Notes: a model not told the origin generated them from the letters alone. A stretch of 64,000 nucleotides of DNA from Thalassomonas sp. RHCl1 (GCF_947387555.1 NZ_CANDNZ010000001.1:992001-1056000), one strand, 5' to 3'. Shown: positions 8,799 through 17,966, numbered from the stretch's first letter. A program made the numbers and translations.

Positions 8799-9512
8799 TT
8801 AAATCGACCAGCTGACATTGTCCTTGATATCTTCTTGCCACTGCTCGATAGGCTCGTTCTTATCGCCGATAACAATCACATTATTGTCATGCATCAATAA
8901 GGTTTTGCCATTGAAGTTCTCGTCATTGAAGTCTTCAATAAATTCAAGTTCTTCATGATTAGGTACTATCAGTACCGTAACCGGGCTGGATTTTCCCTGG
9001 AATACCAGGTGCAAACTTTTCACCCCTTGAAAAGGGCAAAACTGTGCGGAAATCAGTTCGCCAAAGCCCTGCTCAAAGCTGCCATTAAAAGTTGCCATCT
9101 TATCGTTGAGCGCCGCCAGGGAGACCCTGACTTGATCATCGTTGCTGAACTTGCCTTCTTCATGGTAAACATGGGCTAATGCGTATTCACCCAAGGTTGA
9201 ATAAGGGGTGGAATACTGCATAAAATTAAAGGTTAGGCCCAGGGCAAAGGCTACGGATGCCGCCATCGCCAGTTGTATCCGGTTTTTTCGCTTTTGCTGC
9301 CTGTGACTGTCCAGGGTCTGGCGCAAAATGAGCTTATCGTATAAGTCATCCGGCACCGGCACTTTCATTGCTTGCGCCAGCTTGTCGTCCAGGGCTTCTA
9401 TATCCCTGACAAACTGCTGCTTAGTCGGATCGCCGTCAATTGCTTCCTGCATTGCTTCATCCCGGGATTTAGGATCTGCATATATACTGCGTCTAAATTG
9501 CAAATCATCCAT
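8799..9512 (-). CDS. DUF3379 protein, probable anti-sigma factor
   Basis: The 237-residue protein has a charged N-terminal half (MDDLQFRRSIYADPKSRDEAM) and one predicted transmembrane segment around residues 76-95 (IQLAMAASVAFALGLTFNFM). A periplasmic C-terminal half with a Cys-containing patch (SAQFCPFQGVKSLHLVFQG) follows. The layout is that of a single-pass anti-sigma factor. Its start overlaps the 3' end of the ECF sigma gene by eight bases, so the two are translationally coupled. Recognition as DUF3379 is from memory of the domain that accompanies this sigma subgroup; anti-sigma function is inferred. Confidence 0.75.
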   Translation of the reverse strand: MDDLQFRRSIYADPKSRDEAMQEAIDGDPTKQQFVRDIEALDDKLAQAMKVPVPDDLYDKLILRQTLDSHRQQKRKNRIQLAMAASVAFALGLTFNFMQYSTPYSTLGEYALAHVYHEEGKFSNDDQVRVSLAALNDKMATFNGSFEQGFGELISAQFCPFQGVKSLHLVFQGKSSPVTVLIVPNHEELEFIEDFNDENFNGKTLLMHDNNVIVIGDKNEPIEQWQEDIKDNVSWSI

Positions 9513-10074
9513 TGTACTGACCTCGTTGTATCGGTTCGTTATCCAGCGCGTCTTTTAACTGGTTACGCGCTCTGAACAGGCGTGTCATAACGGTGTTTTT
9601 ATTTAAGTCCAGCATCTTGGCAATATCGTCACCGCTAAAACCGCCGATGACCTGCAATACCAAGGGCTCCCGGTACTCTTCCGGCAGCTGGGCTATTTTC
9701 TCCCTGAGCCAGTGATTTTCAATTTCCTGTTCACTGCCAACCGCTTGGTTATCGGCAATGGTCACTTCTTCATAATCCGCCATATCTAAACGTTTACGTT
9801 CGAAGCGTCTGGCATTTTCCCGTCTTAAAATTGTGATCAACCATGACTTGGCTGCTTTTTCATCTTTTAATGAATCAAGGGCCCGCCATGCACGTAAAAA
9901 AGTTTCCTGTACTAAGTCTTCAGCTACCTGTTTATCATGACATAACCAATAGGCATATCGGTATAAATCTGTGTGCAGGGCTTTAACCAGTGCTTCGTAT
10001 CGAATTTGTTTAGTCGCCATGTTGTTAGAGACCTGATCGCGATCAGATTTATTTCGAAATAATTTTTTAATCAT
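9505..10074 (-). CDS. ECF-type RNA polymerase sigma factor
   Basis: The 189-residue protein has sigma region 2 (LYRYAYWLCHDKQVAEDLVQETFLRAWRALDSL) and region 4 (LPEEYREPLVLQVIGGFSGDDIAKMLDLNKNTVMTRLFRARNQLKDAL). It lacks regions 1 and 3, as expected for an extracytoplasmic-function sigma factor. The ATG at 10074 gives an 18-residue basic extension; the internal ATG at 10020 (MATKQIRYEAL) is an equally plausible start. It is coupled to the DUF3379 gene. No ECF-type promoter was recognised upstream. Confidence 0.88.
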   Translation of the reverse strand: MIKKLFRNKSDRDQVSNNMATKQIRYEALVKALHTDLYRYAYWLCHDKQVAEDLVQETFLRAWRALDSLKDEKAAKSWLITILRRENARRFERKRLDMADYEEVTIADNQAVGSEQEIENHWLREKIAQLPEEYREPLVLQVIGGFSGDDIAKMLDLNKNTVMTRLFRARNQLKDALDNEPIQRGQYNG

Positions 10075-10234
10075 AAATCTTTTTAATCTCTATAAGCTAA
10101 GATATTGATAGGCAAGCTAAAATAGATAGCTTGCCCTTGTATGCTGACACTATTATATCTCTTTTACTGGCGAGTTAGCTGTCATCTGCCGCCTTGTCGC
10201 TGCCTTTTATCTCTTTTATCTCTCTTGATATTTA

Positions 10235-11959
10235 TCATGGATTTAAGGCAATAGCGACCTCGGCTGTCTTTTTCGATTGCTTTTTATTGATGTTGACCAG
10301 GATGGTTAACAGCTTTTTCCCCTGCCAGGCAGGCAGGCTTGCTGTTGTTTTGGCGTGTTCTCTGCTCTGCTCTTTACCATGGCCCTTACCGTAGTAATGG
10401 TGCTGGAGTTCATTGATCACTTCGGTAAAATCTTGACGGTCGATCACCTTGATCACTTCATCCAGGGTGGAGACCTTTTTGCGCCCGGTACTGAAATTAT
10501 GTTTGCCGCTGTTAATCCAGGCGGGTAACAGGCTGATCACCTGTTCGCCGTTATTTTGCTTACAGGCGGCCATTAACGCCAGGTAGGGGTCGACATGTTT
10601 AACCGGCTCACTGCCTGCTCCCTGTGTTTGCTGTTGTCTTTTCCCCCGGGCGCTGACGAACCAGGCCAAGGAGGTTAACAGCCACAAGGCCATAAACAGC
10701 CAGGTTAACCAGGAATGCTCTTTTACGGTCACGGTTTGCACTTCCTGTCCCAGGGGAGCGACATTATCGCCTTGGGGCATTGCAAAAGGCGCGTTATTTG
10801 CTGTTTGTACCCCGGGTAATACTTCAATTTCCTGCGCCGCTATGGTGCTGGTTTCATAGCGGTTGGTGACGGTATTCCACCAGGGAATAGAAATTTCCGG
10901 CAAGGTATATTTGCCGGGTTTGCTGGCCACCAGGGCAAAGTTCCTGACTTTCTGGCTCACCAGGCGGTCTTTATTTAAACTGGTATGCAGCTCTGCCTGG
11001 TCCGGATAGACTTTTAATCCCGGTGGCATCTCCATGGCAAGCTCGGGTAACTGCTCTTCCGATAAACCGGCGGCAGTCAGGGTAACGGTGCGGGTGATCG
11101 GCTCGCCGACGGTAAATTTCGTCAGTTCAGGCTGCCATTCCTGATGCAGGGTTAACAGCTCGCTCGGCAGCCATTGTCCCTGGAATGTATCCGGCACCGG
11201 GCGGACATTGAGGGAAATGCTCTCTCCCATCACAGAGACCGGCTTGGTTTCTGAAAAGCTGAAAAAGCTCGAGCGGCGGCGGCTATTGGCCATCACTTCA
11301 CCGGAAAATACCGGGGCGGCAATCACAAAGTCACCACTTTGCTGCGGGGTAATGGCATAGGTACGCTCAATCACCCGGTAGCGACGGCCGTTGATGATGC
11401 TTTCGCTTTCGCCGTCTTTACCCACTTGCTGGATATTGGCGCCTTCGAGCTCCGGCTCGCTTAACGTGCCGCGTTTTAATTCGGTGCTAAAGTGCAATTT
11501 AACCGACATGGTAACCAGCTGCTGCACATAAACATCATTGTTTGACACTTCTGCGGTGATGAAAATGTCCTGCTGGTTGTTGCCTGCTTTGGCGCTTGAT
11601 GCCGGCACCACCTCCAGGTTAATGGCCTGGGTTTGCGTCGAGCCCACCGTCAGCGGCGGGATAGTGACATTGCCCGCTTTACGGGCGAATAATACCGTGG
11701 TCCAGGTGGTGCTGTAGGAGGTTTTAAAGTTCACCATGCTGGTTTGCGAACTGACCGAGGTGCGCCCGACGATAAAGTCTTTTTGCAGCGGTGTCGTGTC
11801 CAGGGCATTGCTGCCGACATCTTCATTGGCCACCACTGAGAGTACAAAAGACTCATTGAGCATAACAGGGTTTTTATCTACGCTGGCACTAACCTGTGGC
11901 GCGGCCATCGCGGCCTGTGAAAGCAAAAGGCCTATCAAACATAAAATTGCTTTTACCAC
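10235..11959 (-). CDS. batD: BatD family protein (last gene of the moxR-bat operon)
   Basis: The 574-residue protein has a Sec signal peptide (MVKAILCLIGLLLSQAAMAA), a long periplasmic beta-rich region of about 400 residues and one membrane span near residues 418-437 (HSWLTWLFMALWLLTSLAWFV). A charged cytoplasmic tail follows. The N-terminal pattern VSASVDKNPVMLNESFVLSV and the later GxYTLPEISIPWWN motif are typical of BatD/oxygen tolerance proteins. The exact molecular role of Bat proteins is unresolved; they act with MoxR ATPases and VWA proteins at the envelope. The start overlaps the batB/C stop by seven bases. Confidence 0.9.
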   Translation of the reverse strand: MVKAILCLIGLLLSQAAMAAPQVSASVDKNPVMLNESFVLSVVANEDVGSNALDTTPLQKDFIVGRTSVSSQTSMVNFKTSYSTTWTTVLFARKAGNVTIPPLTVGSTQTQAINLEVVPASSAKAGNNQQDIFITAEVSNNDVYVQQLVTMSVKLHFSTELKRGTLSEPELEGANIQQVGKDGESESIINGRRYRVIERTYAITPQQSGDFVIAAPVFSGEVMANSRRRSSFFSFSETKPVSVMGESISLNVRPVPDTFQGQWLPSELLTLHQEWQPELTKFTVGEPITRTVTLTAAGLSEEQLPELAMEMPPGLKVYPDQAELHTSLNKDRLVSQKVRNFALVASKPGKYTLPEISIPWWNTVTNRYETSTIAAQEIEVLPGVQTANNAPFAMPQGDNVAPLGQEVQTVTVKEHSWLTWLFMALWLLTSLAWFVSARGKRQQQTQGAGSEPVKHVDPYLALMAACKQNNGEQVISLLPAWINSGKHNFSTGRKKVSTLDEVIKVIDRQDFTEVINELQHHYYGKGHGKEQSREHAKTTASLPAWQGKKLLTILVNINKKQSKKTAEVAIALNP

Positions 11960-13842
11960 TTTTTCTTAACTCCTGCTGGCGTACCGTTCTGGCGGCGTTT
12001 TTGATACTCAATCTGCATTTTGTTGCGCAGTAACAAATAAGGGTCATCCGTAACCTTATTCAATAATTGCTGATGTTTTTGCTCGGTTTCCTGATCGGCT
12101 TTTTCCTGGGCTAACCTGGCCTGTTGCTGCTCGGGTGTTTCTTCTCCCTGCTCTTGCTCGGCCTCTCGCTGTTTGGCTTCCTGCTCGGCTTTTTCACGCT
12201 CAGCCTGCTCTTGCTCCGCCTGTGATTGCTGCTCTTGTTTTTCCTGCTCAGACTGCTGATCTTGTCCCTGCTGCTGGTCGTTTTGCTCTTGTTGTTTTTC
12301 CTGCTCCGACTGCTGGCCTTGTTGCTGGTCGCTTTGCTGCTGTTCATCATTCTGCTGCTGCGACTGCTGATCCTGACCTTGCTGTTGTTGCTGCTGCGAG
12401 TCTTGACCTTCTTGCTCCTGGTCCTGATTTTCCTGGTCCTTGTTTTGTTGATCCTGATTTTGCTGCTGTTGTTGTTCCTGCTGCTTTTTCAACTCTTCGA
12501 TCAGTTGCTTGTTTTTTTGCGCATCAATCAGCTCGGGATCTTTTTCCAGCGCCTGCTCATAGGCTTTGAGGGCCTCATCAAACTTTTGCATTTTCGCCAG
12601 GGTATTGCCCTTATTGTACAGGGCATCGGCGCTGTCGAACTTTTCAAACGCTTCCAGGGCTTTTTCATAGTCGCCCGCTTTATAGTGGGCGCTGCCCGCC
12701 CATAGGGGGTCCTGAAAGTTCTTGGCTGCCTGGGAATAGTTTTGCTGGTTAAACTGCTGTTGTGCCTGCTGATCTTTGGTTTTCCACAGGTCCTGCCACT
12801 CCAGTGCATAAGCCTGCTGGTTTGGCATCAGCAAGAAGGTTAACGGCAACAGGGCAACTACCGTGCCGCGGCGGAAATACCCCAGTAACAGGGGTAAAAG
12901 TAATAACAGCAGGTAAGGACCCGCTTCCTGCCACTGGTCTCCCAGGTTTTGCGACTCGCCTTCTTCCTTATCGGACTCCATGCCCGGAGGCAGGGTGATC
13001 AGGGCATTGATGTCGGCGTTGTCATTGGTGATGGTGCGGTAAGTGCCGCGCCCTTTACTGGCCAGGCCGTATAAACGTTTCTCATTGGTTCTTGGCACGA
13101 CAATCGCGCCGGAATCATCTTTCATCAACTCGCCGCTGGGTAAAGTGATCGGCGCACCTGCGCTGCTGCCGACCCCTAAAATATTCAGGCGGTGGGGGAA
13201 GCTGCGGCTCCAGTCATTGATATCTTCAATATCCTCAAAGTCTATGCCGTCGGTAAACCAGTAGATATCTCCCTCGAGATGACCGGCATTGCTCAGCATT
13301 TCATGGGCCAGGGTTAATGCCGCCAGCGGGTTACTGCCTAGCTCAGGCATGATCTCCGGACTGATGGCGGGCAATAACAACTTAATGTTATTGATGTCTT
13401 CCGTTAACGGGCTGATGGTAAAGGCATCCCCGGCATAGGCGATCAGGCCGATTTCGCCTTCGTTTAGGCTGTCGAGTAAATCGCTGGCCTTATATCTTGA
13501 CCGGGTTAAACGGTTTGGCGCCAAATCGGTACTGTACATGGAATAAGACATATCCATGAGCAGCACAGAGCCGCGTTCTACCTGATATACCGGCTGCGGT
13601 AGTTTTTGCCAGGTTGGCCCGGCCAGGGCCAGTATGCCCAAAGTGCCGATAATAAAAGGCAGGGTCAGGGATAAAGGTTTACTTTTTTGCGTGCCGTTAA
13701 TCAGTACCTTGGCCAGGTGGCCGGGTAAAAACTGCTGCCAGCCGGAATGGGCGACCGACATGCGCTTTAACAGCCATAACACTAATAATAAGGCAAAAAA
13801 TGCCAGCAGGGCCCAGGGGCGGATAAAATGAAAATCTGCCAT
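11953..13842 (-). CDS. VWA-TPR membrane protein, BatB-BatC fusion
   Basis: The 629-residue protein has membrane spans near residues 8-25 and 57-76 and a von Willebrand A domain from about 90 to 270. Its MIDAS motif is DMSYS (DxSxS). Another hydrophobic hairpin lies at about 303-345, TPR repeats at about 365-445, and a Gln/Glu/Asp-rich tail from about 450 to 590. The first half corresponds to BatB and the TPR half to BatC. The low-complexity tail is coded by CTG/TTG-rich DNA on the plus strand and makes long leucine-rich shadow frames. The C-terminus is basic (KRRQNGTPAGVKKKW). Confidence 0.9.
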   Translation of the reverse strand: MADFHFIRPWALLAFFALLLVLWLLKRMSVAHSGWQQFLPGHLAKVLINGTQKSKPLSLTLPFIIGTLGILALAGPTWQKLPQPVYQVERGSVLLMDMSYSMYSTDLAPNRLTRSRYKASDLLDSLNEGEIGLIAYAGDAFTISPLTEDINNIKLLLPAISPEIMPELGSNPLAALTLAHEMLSNAGHLEGDIYWFTDGIDFEDIEDINDWSRSFPHRLNILGVGSSAGAPITLPSGELMKDDSGAIVVPRTNEKRLYGLASKGRGTYRTITNDNADINALITLPPGMESDKEEGESQNLGDQWQEAGPYLLLLLLPLLLGYFRRGTVVALLPLTFLLMPNQQAYALEWQDLWKTKDQQAQQQFNQQNYSQAAKNFQDPLWAGSAHYKAGDYEKALEAFEKFDSADALYNKGNTLAKMQKFDEALKAYEQALEKDPELIDAQKNKQLIEELKKQQEQQQQQNQDQQNKDQENQDQEQEGQDSQQQQQQGQDQQSQQQNDEQQQSDQQQGQQSEQEKQQEQNDQQQGQDQQSEQEKQEQQSQAEQEQAEREKAEQEAKQREAEQEQGEETPEQQQARLAQEKADQETEQKHQQLLNKVTDDPYLLLRNKMQIEYQKRRQNGTPAGVKKKW

Positions 13843-13846
13843 GGAA

Positions 13847-14839
13847 TTATCCCCTCTGCCAGATGTGGCTCGGGCGGTTGAGCCAGATTAAATATAAAAA
13901 CGCCAGCAGCATCGCCGCCGCTAACGGGAACTGGAACAGGGCGGACAGAGGTCTCATTTGCTGGTGATCCTGCTCTACCGGCTCTAATTGATCCAGCAAC
14001 TGGTAAATGGCCGCCATCGACTGGCTGTCGCGGGCACGGAAATAGCGGCCGCCGGTTTCTTTAGCCAGTTTCTGTAAGGTGCCTTCATCGAGCTCGCTCG
14101 ACGGGTTTACCTGACGGGTGCCAAACAGGGATTTTTGCAGCATGACATCGGCGCCTATGCCTATGGTATAGATAGTAATATCTTTGGCGATGGCAAGCTC
14201 CAGCGATTGCTCGGGAGAAATTTTTCCGGCGGTGTTCTGGCCGTCAGTTAACAGCAGCAATACCCGGTTGGACTCTTTCTTTTCATCAAAACGTTTTACC
14301 GCCAGGGCGATGGCATCGCCAATGGCGGTTTTTTTGCCCACCAGGCCCAATACCGTTTCATCGAGCATTTGTTTGACGGTTTTACGGTCAAAGGTCATCG
14401 GGGTTTGCATATAGGCGTCGTCGCCAAATAAAATCAGACCGAGACGATCGCCAACCCTGTCGTCGATAAAATCCCCCAGCAGCACTTTTAGCATTTCCAG
14501 GCGGTTCATGGTTCGGCCGTTCAGGTTCATGTCTTCAACCTGCATACTGCCGGATAAATCCACGGCTATCATCATTTCCCGGCCTTCGGTGGGAATGTCT
14601 ATTGCTTCTCCCAGCCATTGCGGCCGGCTTACCGCCAGCACAACCAAACACCAGATAAGCGATAAAATGATTAACGGCGCCCGGTTTCTATGTTCGACCT
14701 GAGCGCTGGTGGTTAAGCCGGAAACTAAAATGGGCATTTTTAACGCGGCGGTAGTCGCCTTGTTTTTCGCCGGTAGCCAATAAACTAAAAGGGGTAAGGG
14801 CAGGGCCAGTAACAGCCATGGCCATTGAAAATGGATCAT
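13847..14839 (-). CDS. batA: VWA-domain protein BatA
   Basis: The 330-residue protein has two N-terminal spans (about 5-25 and 52-72), a VWA domain at about 85-285 and a C-terminal span near 300-320. The MIDAS site DLSGSM is intact, with the matching TDGQNTAG segment. Gene order moxR-DUF58-DUF4381-batA-batB/C-batD and a four-base gap to the next gene place it in the aerotolerance-type operon. VWA domains bind metal and partner proteins and are thought to work with the MoxR ATPase. Confidence 0.92.
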   Translation of the reverse strand: MIHFQWPWLLLALPLPLLVYWLPAKNKATTAALKMPILVSGLTTSAQVEHRNRAPLIILSLIWCLVVLAVSRPQWLGEAIDIPTEGREMMIAVDLSGSMQVEDMNLNGRTMNRLEMLKVLLGDFIDDRVGDRLGLILFGDDAYMQTPMTFDRKTVKQMLDETVLGLVGKKTAIGDAIALAVKRFDEKKESNRVLLLLTDGQNTAGKISPEQSLELAIAKDITIYTIGIGADVMLQKSLFGTRQVNPSSELDEGTLQKLAKETGGRYFRARDSQSMAAIYQLLDQLEPVEQDHQQMRPLSALFQFPLAAAMLLAFLYLIWLNRPSHIWQRG

Positions 14840-15435
14840 GCCGGCTCTCCTTGTTTTTGATATTTACTGGTGTCGGTGACTTCAGCAGGTGCGGCTGTTT
14901 TGTTTGTGTTTTTATCTGTACTCACCTTAGCCGACCCTTTATTTTTCTCTGAGTTGTCGGTTTTGTTTTTCTTGGCGGGTTTTTTCGGCGGCAGCGCCTT
15001 TTTCAACCATAAAATCGCCGCCTGGCTCAGGGCGATATTGCTGTCGTCGCTGGCATCTTTTTGATAAAGGTGATCAAAGGCATCGCCGCATTGCTCTGTG
15101 AACGCCTGTTGGTGTTTTTCCGGTAACTGCTCGGTTAAAAACTGCTGGAATTGACGGCCAAATAAACTGGCGCTGCTCTTCCTTGGGAAATAGGTCATAG
15201 TCGTCCATTTTAAAATGGCAATGATTTGCGCATTATTGGGAATGGGTGACTGATTCAGCTGGCGCAGGGCAAAGCGTTTTTGCTTGTTCAAACGCCAGGT
15301 TTTTACCGCTTTATAAAGCACAATGGCGGTTAAAATGCTGACTAAAATCAGCAATATCCACCAGCCGGGGGCAAGCGGGTAGTTATGCACCTGCTGGGGT
15401 AAATGTATGTCTTGTAATTGGGCTAGCGGGTCCAA
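14836..15435 (-). CDS. DUF4381 domain-containing membrane protein
   Basis: The 199-residue protein has a short N-terminus with LAQLQDIHLPQQVHNYPLAPGWW, one membrane span at about 27-47, a helical cytoplasmic domain, and a Lys/Thr/Ser-rich disordered tail from about 152. The N-terminal motif and position between DUF58 and batA are those of DUF4381 proteins. Its stop overlaps batA by four bases and its start overlaps the DUF58 gene by 13, so it is tightly coupled. Function is unknown beyond operon membership. Confidence 0.85.
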   Translation of the reverse strand: MDPLAQLQDIHLPQQVHNYPLAPGWWILLILVSILTAIVLYKAVKTWRLNKQKRFALRQLNQSPIPNNAQIIAILKWTTMTYFPRKSSASLFGRQFQQFLTEQLPEKHQQAFTEQCGDAFDHLYQKDASDDSNIALSQAAILWLKKALPPKKPAKKNKTDNSEKNKGSAKVSTDKNTNKTAAPAEVTDTSKYQKQGEPA

Positions 15436-16451
15436 GTGCTGACTCCGTTTTTAAGCTGAAATTCCAATGTTTTGTCGGCACCGAAGGTTAAAATCCGGGC
15501 GCCGGCCTTGCTGATAAAGTTTTGCCGCTCTTCGCGCATGGCTTCTGCCTTCTGTTGATACAGATCTGCGGTGCGCTTATCCCCTAAGGTCAGCTGCTGA
15601 TCTTGTCTGCCGTCGGTGATGGCAACATTAAACCTGTGTTTGCTTTCGGGCAGATGATGTTCCAGCGGATCTGTGATCTGGCATACCACCAGTTCGCAGT
15701 GGCGGCTGATTTGCGACAAATGGCGTATCGCTTCTTTGCTGAGCAGATAACCGTCGGTGATCAAATACACTAAAGAGCCGGGACGGGCAAGCTGGCGCAA
15801 GCGGGCGCAGTTTTGCTCAAAAGCTGTGGTGCTCATTTGGTTAGCCGGAGGCTGCCCGGCACTTTGTTCACTACTTTGCTGGTGGATCTGGGTCAGTGCA
15901 TGCAGGTAATGTAAGACACCGGCCTGGCGGCTGCGGGGTTTTAATTCCTGGTGCTGCTGGTTGTTAAAGACAATACCGCCGATGCGGTCGCCGCGGCCTT
16001 TGGCGTGCCAGGCCACTAATGATGCCAGGTGCGCCGCCTGTACCGATTTAAACAGCAATTGGCTGCCAAAAAGCATGCTGGCGCTAAGGTCGGTGGCGAT
16101 CAGGACCGGGCGTTCGATTTCCTCGCGAAATAACTTGGTATGGGTTTTACCGGTACGGGCGGTGACCCGCCAGTCGATGGCGCGGATATCATCACCTGTC
16201 TGGTAATGGCGCACCTCGTCAAACTCCATGCCCCGGCCTTTGCTGCGGGCCAGGTAATTGCCGGACATGCGTCCGTGTAAATTTTTATTGGCTGCCAAAT
16301 CTATCAAAGAGGTTTTTGTCTGGTACTGGAGTAACTCTTCGATAGACAAACCAACGCCGCTTGCCATGATGCTGTGCAAGACCTGGGCGGCGTCGATTTT
16401 CTGCGTTTGTTTGGTTGATTTACTAAACCACATATTTAAACCATTTATCAC
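15423..16451 (-). CDS. DUF58 domain-containing protein
   Basis: The 342-residue cytoplasmic protein carries the signature RGMEFDEVRHYQTGDDIRAIDWRVTARTGKTHTKLFREEIERPV typical of DUF58, followed by a VWA-like fold with DLSAS and a LVYLITDG strand. It is soluble, unlike BatA/BatB. DUF58 proteins always accompany MoxR ATPases and are presumed adaptor or client proteins. It is separated from moxR by a 128-base gap that holds a nested hairpin. Confidence 0.9.
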   Translation of the reverse strand: MINGLNMWFSKSTKQTQKIDAAQVLHSIMASGVGLSIEELLQYQTKTSLIDLAANKNLHGRMSGNYLARSKGRGMEFDEVRHYQTGDDIRAIDWRVTARTGKTHTKLFREEIERPVLIATDLSASMLFGSQLLFKSVQAAHLASLVAWHAKGRGDRIGGIVFNNQQHQELKPRSRQAGVLHYLHALTQIHQQSSEQSAGQPPANQMSTTAFEQNCARLRQLARPGSLVYLITDGYLLSKEAIRHLSQISRHCELVVCQITDPLEHHLPESKHRFNVAITDGRQDQQLTLGDKRTADLYQQKAEAMREERQNFISKAGARILTFGADKTLEFQLKNGVSTWTR

Positions 16452-16468
16452 TCGTTGTTAATTGCATA

Positions 16469-16511
16469 AGCCCGGACCTTTACCTGTTTCAGGTGTGCCC
16501 GGGCTGTTTTT
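16469..16511. terminator. Nested hairpin between moxR and the DUF58 gene
   Basis: AGCCCGG (16469-16475) pairs with CCGGGCT (16499-16505), enclosing ACCT/AGGT (16482-16485 and 16491-16494). A T-run follows only on the plus strand. For the minus-strand operon it is an internal structure that could attenuate or stabilise mRNA. Confidence 0.4.
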
Positions 16512-16579
16512 TGCTGTTCTATCCTTGTTTGCTTATCTAGGTTAAGCCAAACAACAGCACTGCCAAATAACAGCTCGGG

Positions 16580-17536
16580 CTAACCGACAGCCACTAAGCT
16601 TAACAAGTGATCCAATAACTGGTTGGTGGTAATGCCTTCCGCTTCTGCCTGGTAGGTCAGCAGGATGCGGTGACGCAAGACATTATGAAATACCGCCTGG
16701 ACATCTTCCGGGCTGACAAAATCACGACCGTTTAACCAGGCACGGGCGCGGGCACAGCGGTCCAGGGCTATGGTTGCTCGCGGGCTTGCGCCGTAGGCCA
16801 GCCACTGCTTGAGTTTGTCGTCATATTTTTCCGGCGCTCGGGTGGCCATGATCAAATCCACCAGGTATTTTTCCAGCGAAGGCGCCATATGGATATTCAG
16901 CACCTCTTCACGGGCGGCAAAAATATCTGCCTGGCTCAAGACTTCAAGGGATTTTTTCGCCTGCTTTAACGCTTCACCGCGGTTAAGTTTTAAAATTTCC
17001 AGCTCGCTTGCCGCATCCGGGTAATCAATTTCCAGGTGCATTAAAAAGCGGTCAAGTTGTGCTTCCGGCAGCGGATAGGTACCTTCCTGTTCAATCGGGT
17101 TCTGGGTTGCCATGACCAGGAACAGCTCCGGCAGCGGGTAGGTTTTTCTGCCGACGGTGATCTGGCCTTCCGCCATGGCTTCTAATAATGCCGACTGTAC
17201 TTTAGCCGGGGCACGGTTGATTTCATCCGCCAGCACCAGGTTACGGAATAATGGACCTGCCTGGAAAACAAAGCTGCCGTCTTCGGGACGATAAATATCG
17301 GTGCCGGTTAAATCCGCCGGCAATAAATCCGGAGTAAATTGAATACGGTGGAAGTCGGCTTCCAGGCCTTCGGCCAGGGCATTGACCGCACGGGTTTTTG
17401 CCAGGCCCGGAGGACCTTCAACAATAAGATGGCCGTCGGCCAATAAGGCGATCAGTAAGTTTTCAACGAGGGCCTGCTGGCCGATGATCTGCTGCGATAA
17501 ATGTTCTTTTAGTGAAGAAAATTGTGTAATTGCCAT
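16580..17536 (-). CDS. MoxR-family AAA+ ATPase
   Basis: The 318-residue protein has Walker A GPPGLAKT at about residues 39-46, Walker B VLADEINRAP, sensor 1 MATQNPIEQEGTYPLPEAQLDRF and sensor 2 GASPRATIAL. These are the standard MoxR landmarks. MoxR ATPases act as chaperones for VWA-containing partners, here the DUF58/BatA/BatB proteins encoded downstream. It is the first gene of the operon. The 430-base gap upstream is shared with the divergent fadIJ unit. Confidence 0.94.
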   Translation of the reverse strand: MAITQFSSLKEHLSQQIIGQQALVENLLIALLADGHLIVEGPPGLAKTRAVNALAEGLEADFHRIQFTPDLLPADLTGTDIYRPEDGSFVFQAGPLFRNLVLADEINRAPAKVQSALLEAMAEGQITVGRKTYPLPELFLVMATQNPIEQEGTYPLPEAQLDRFLMHLEIDYPDAASELEILKLNRGEALKQAKKSLEVLSQADIFAAREEVLNIHMAPSLEKYLVDLIMATRAPEKYDDKLKQWLAYGASPRATIALDRCARARAWLNGRDFVSPEDVQAVFHNVLRHRILLTYQAEAEGITTNQLLDHLLSLVAVG

Positions 17537-17798
17537 ATTTATAATTATCTAATTGTTCAATTGATTCGATTGTCTTTTACGACGTTTGTCTTTAACTGCA
17601 CTGCTTTAGCGCCTGTCTTAATGACACCTGTGTTGATATATGGTTCCCTATTTAAAAAACAAGCACCAGCGTAAAGTTGTAACTATTTTTAACAAACTTA
17701 AGCGGTCATTGTACCTATTTTTACTGGCCCGGGTATTTTATTTATGCTTTTCTTCTGCCGGTTTACCGCGCTTTTCGCTGTCGATGGTTTTTCAATGA

Positions 17799-17826
17799 TT
17801 GAATTATTCTCATAGTTCGTTAAAAT
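17799..17826 (+). promoter_or_regulatory. Predicted sigma-70 promoter of fadIJ
   Basis: TTGAAT (17799-17804) and TAAAAT (17821-17826) are spaced by 16 bases. This would start transcription near 17833, about 135 bases before the fadI start codon. It was chosen because the FadR-like palindrome lies just downstream, where a repressor would block the polymerase. The rest of the 17537-17798 stretch shows no gene. Confidence 0.45.
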
Positions 17827-17840
17827 CAGGGGTAATATTT

Positions 17841-17855
17841 AGAGGTCTGACCTCT
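17841..17855. promoter_or_regulatory. FadR-like operator upstream of fadI
   Basis: AGAGGTCTGACCTCT is a 15-base inverted repeat whose inner nine bases GGTCTGACC match the core of the enterobacterial FadR box (GGTCnGACC, from general knowledge). It lies between the predicted start point and fadI, consistent with repression relieved by long-chain acyl-CoA. The outer bases (AGA/TCT) differ from the usual ACT/AGT. Confidence 0.6.
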
Positions 17856-17966
17856 TGGTCGGGCAGTCAGCTTTACCTACCCTGTTATTTTATGTGGTGA
17901 AAGAGTACACAATATTCCGGTACTCCTGATAAGGTATGGGTAGGGATAAATCAGTCGGGGAATAAG

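Noticed and set aside
10033-10046. Perfect palindrome CTGATCGCGATCAG near the sigma factor start
   Set aside because: It lies in the probable coding extension (codons for D-R-D-Q), where self-complementary GATC codons arise easily. No regulator is suggested.
12226-12705. Long plus-strand leucine-rich frame opposite the Bat VWA-TPR gene
   Set aside because: It is the complement of the Gln/Glu-rich tail; CAG/CAA codons read backwards give Leu/Val runs. No start signal and no family.
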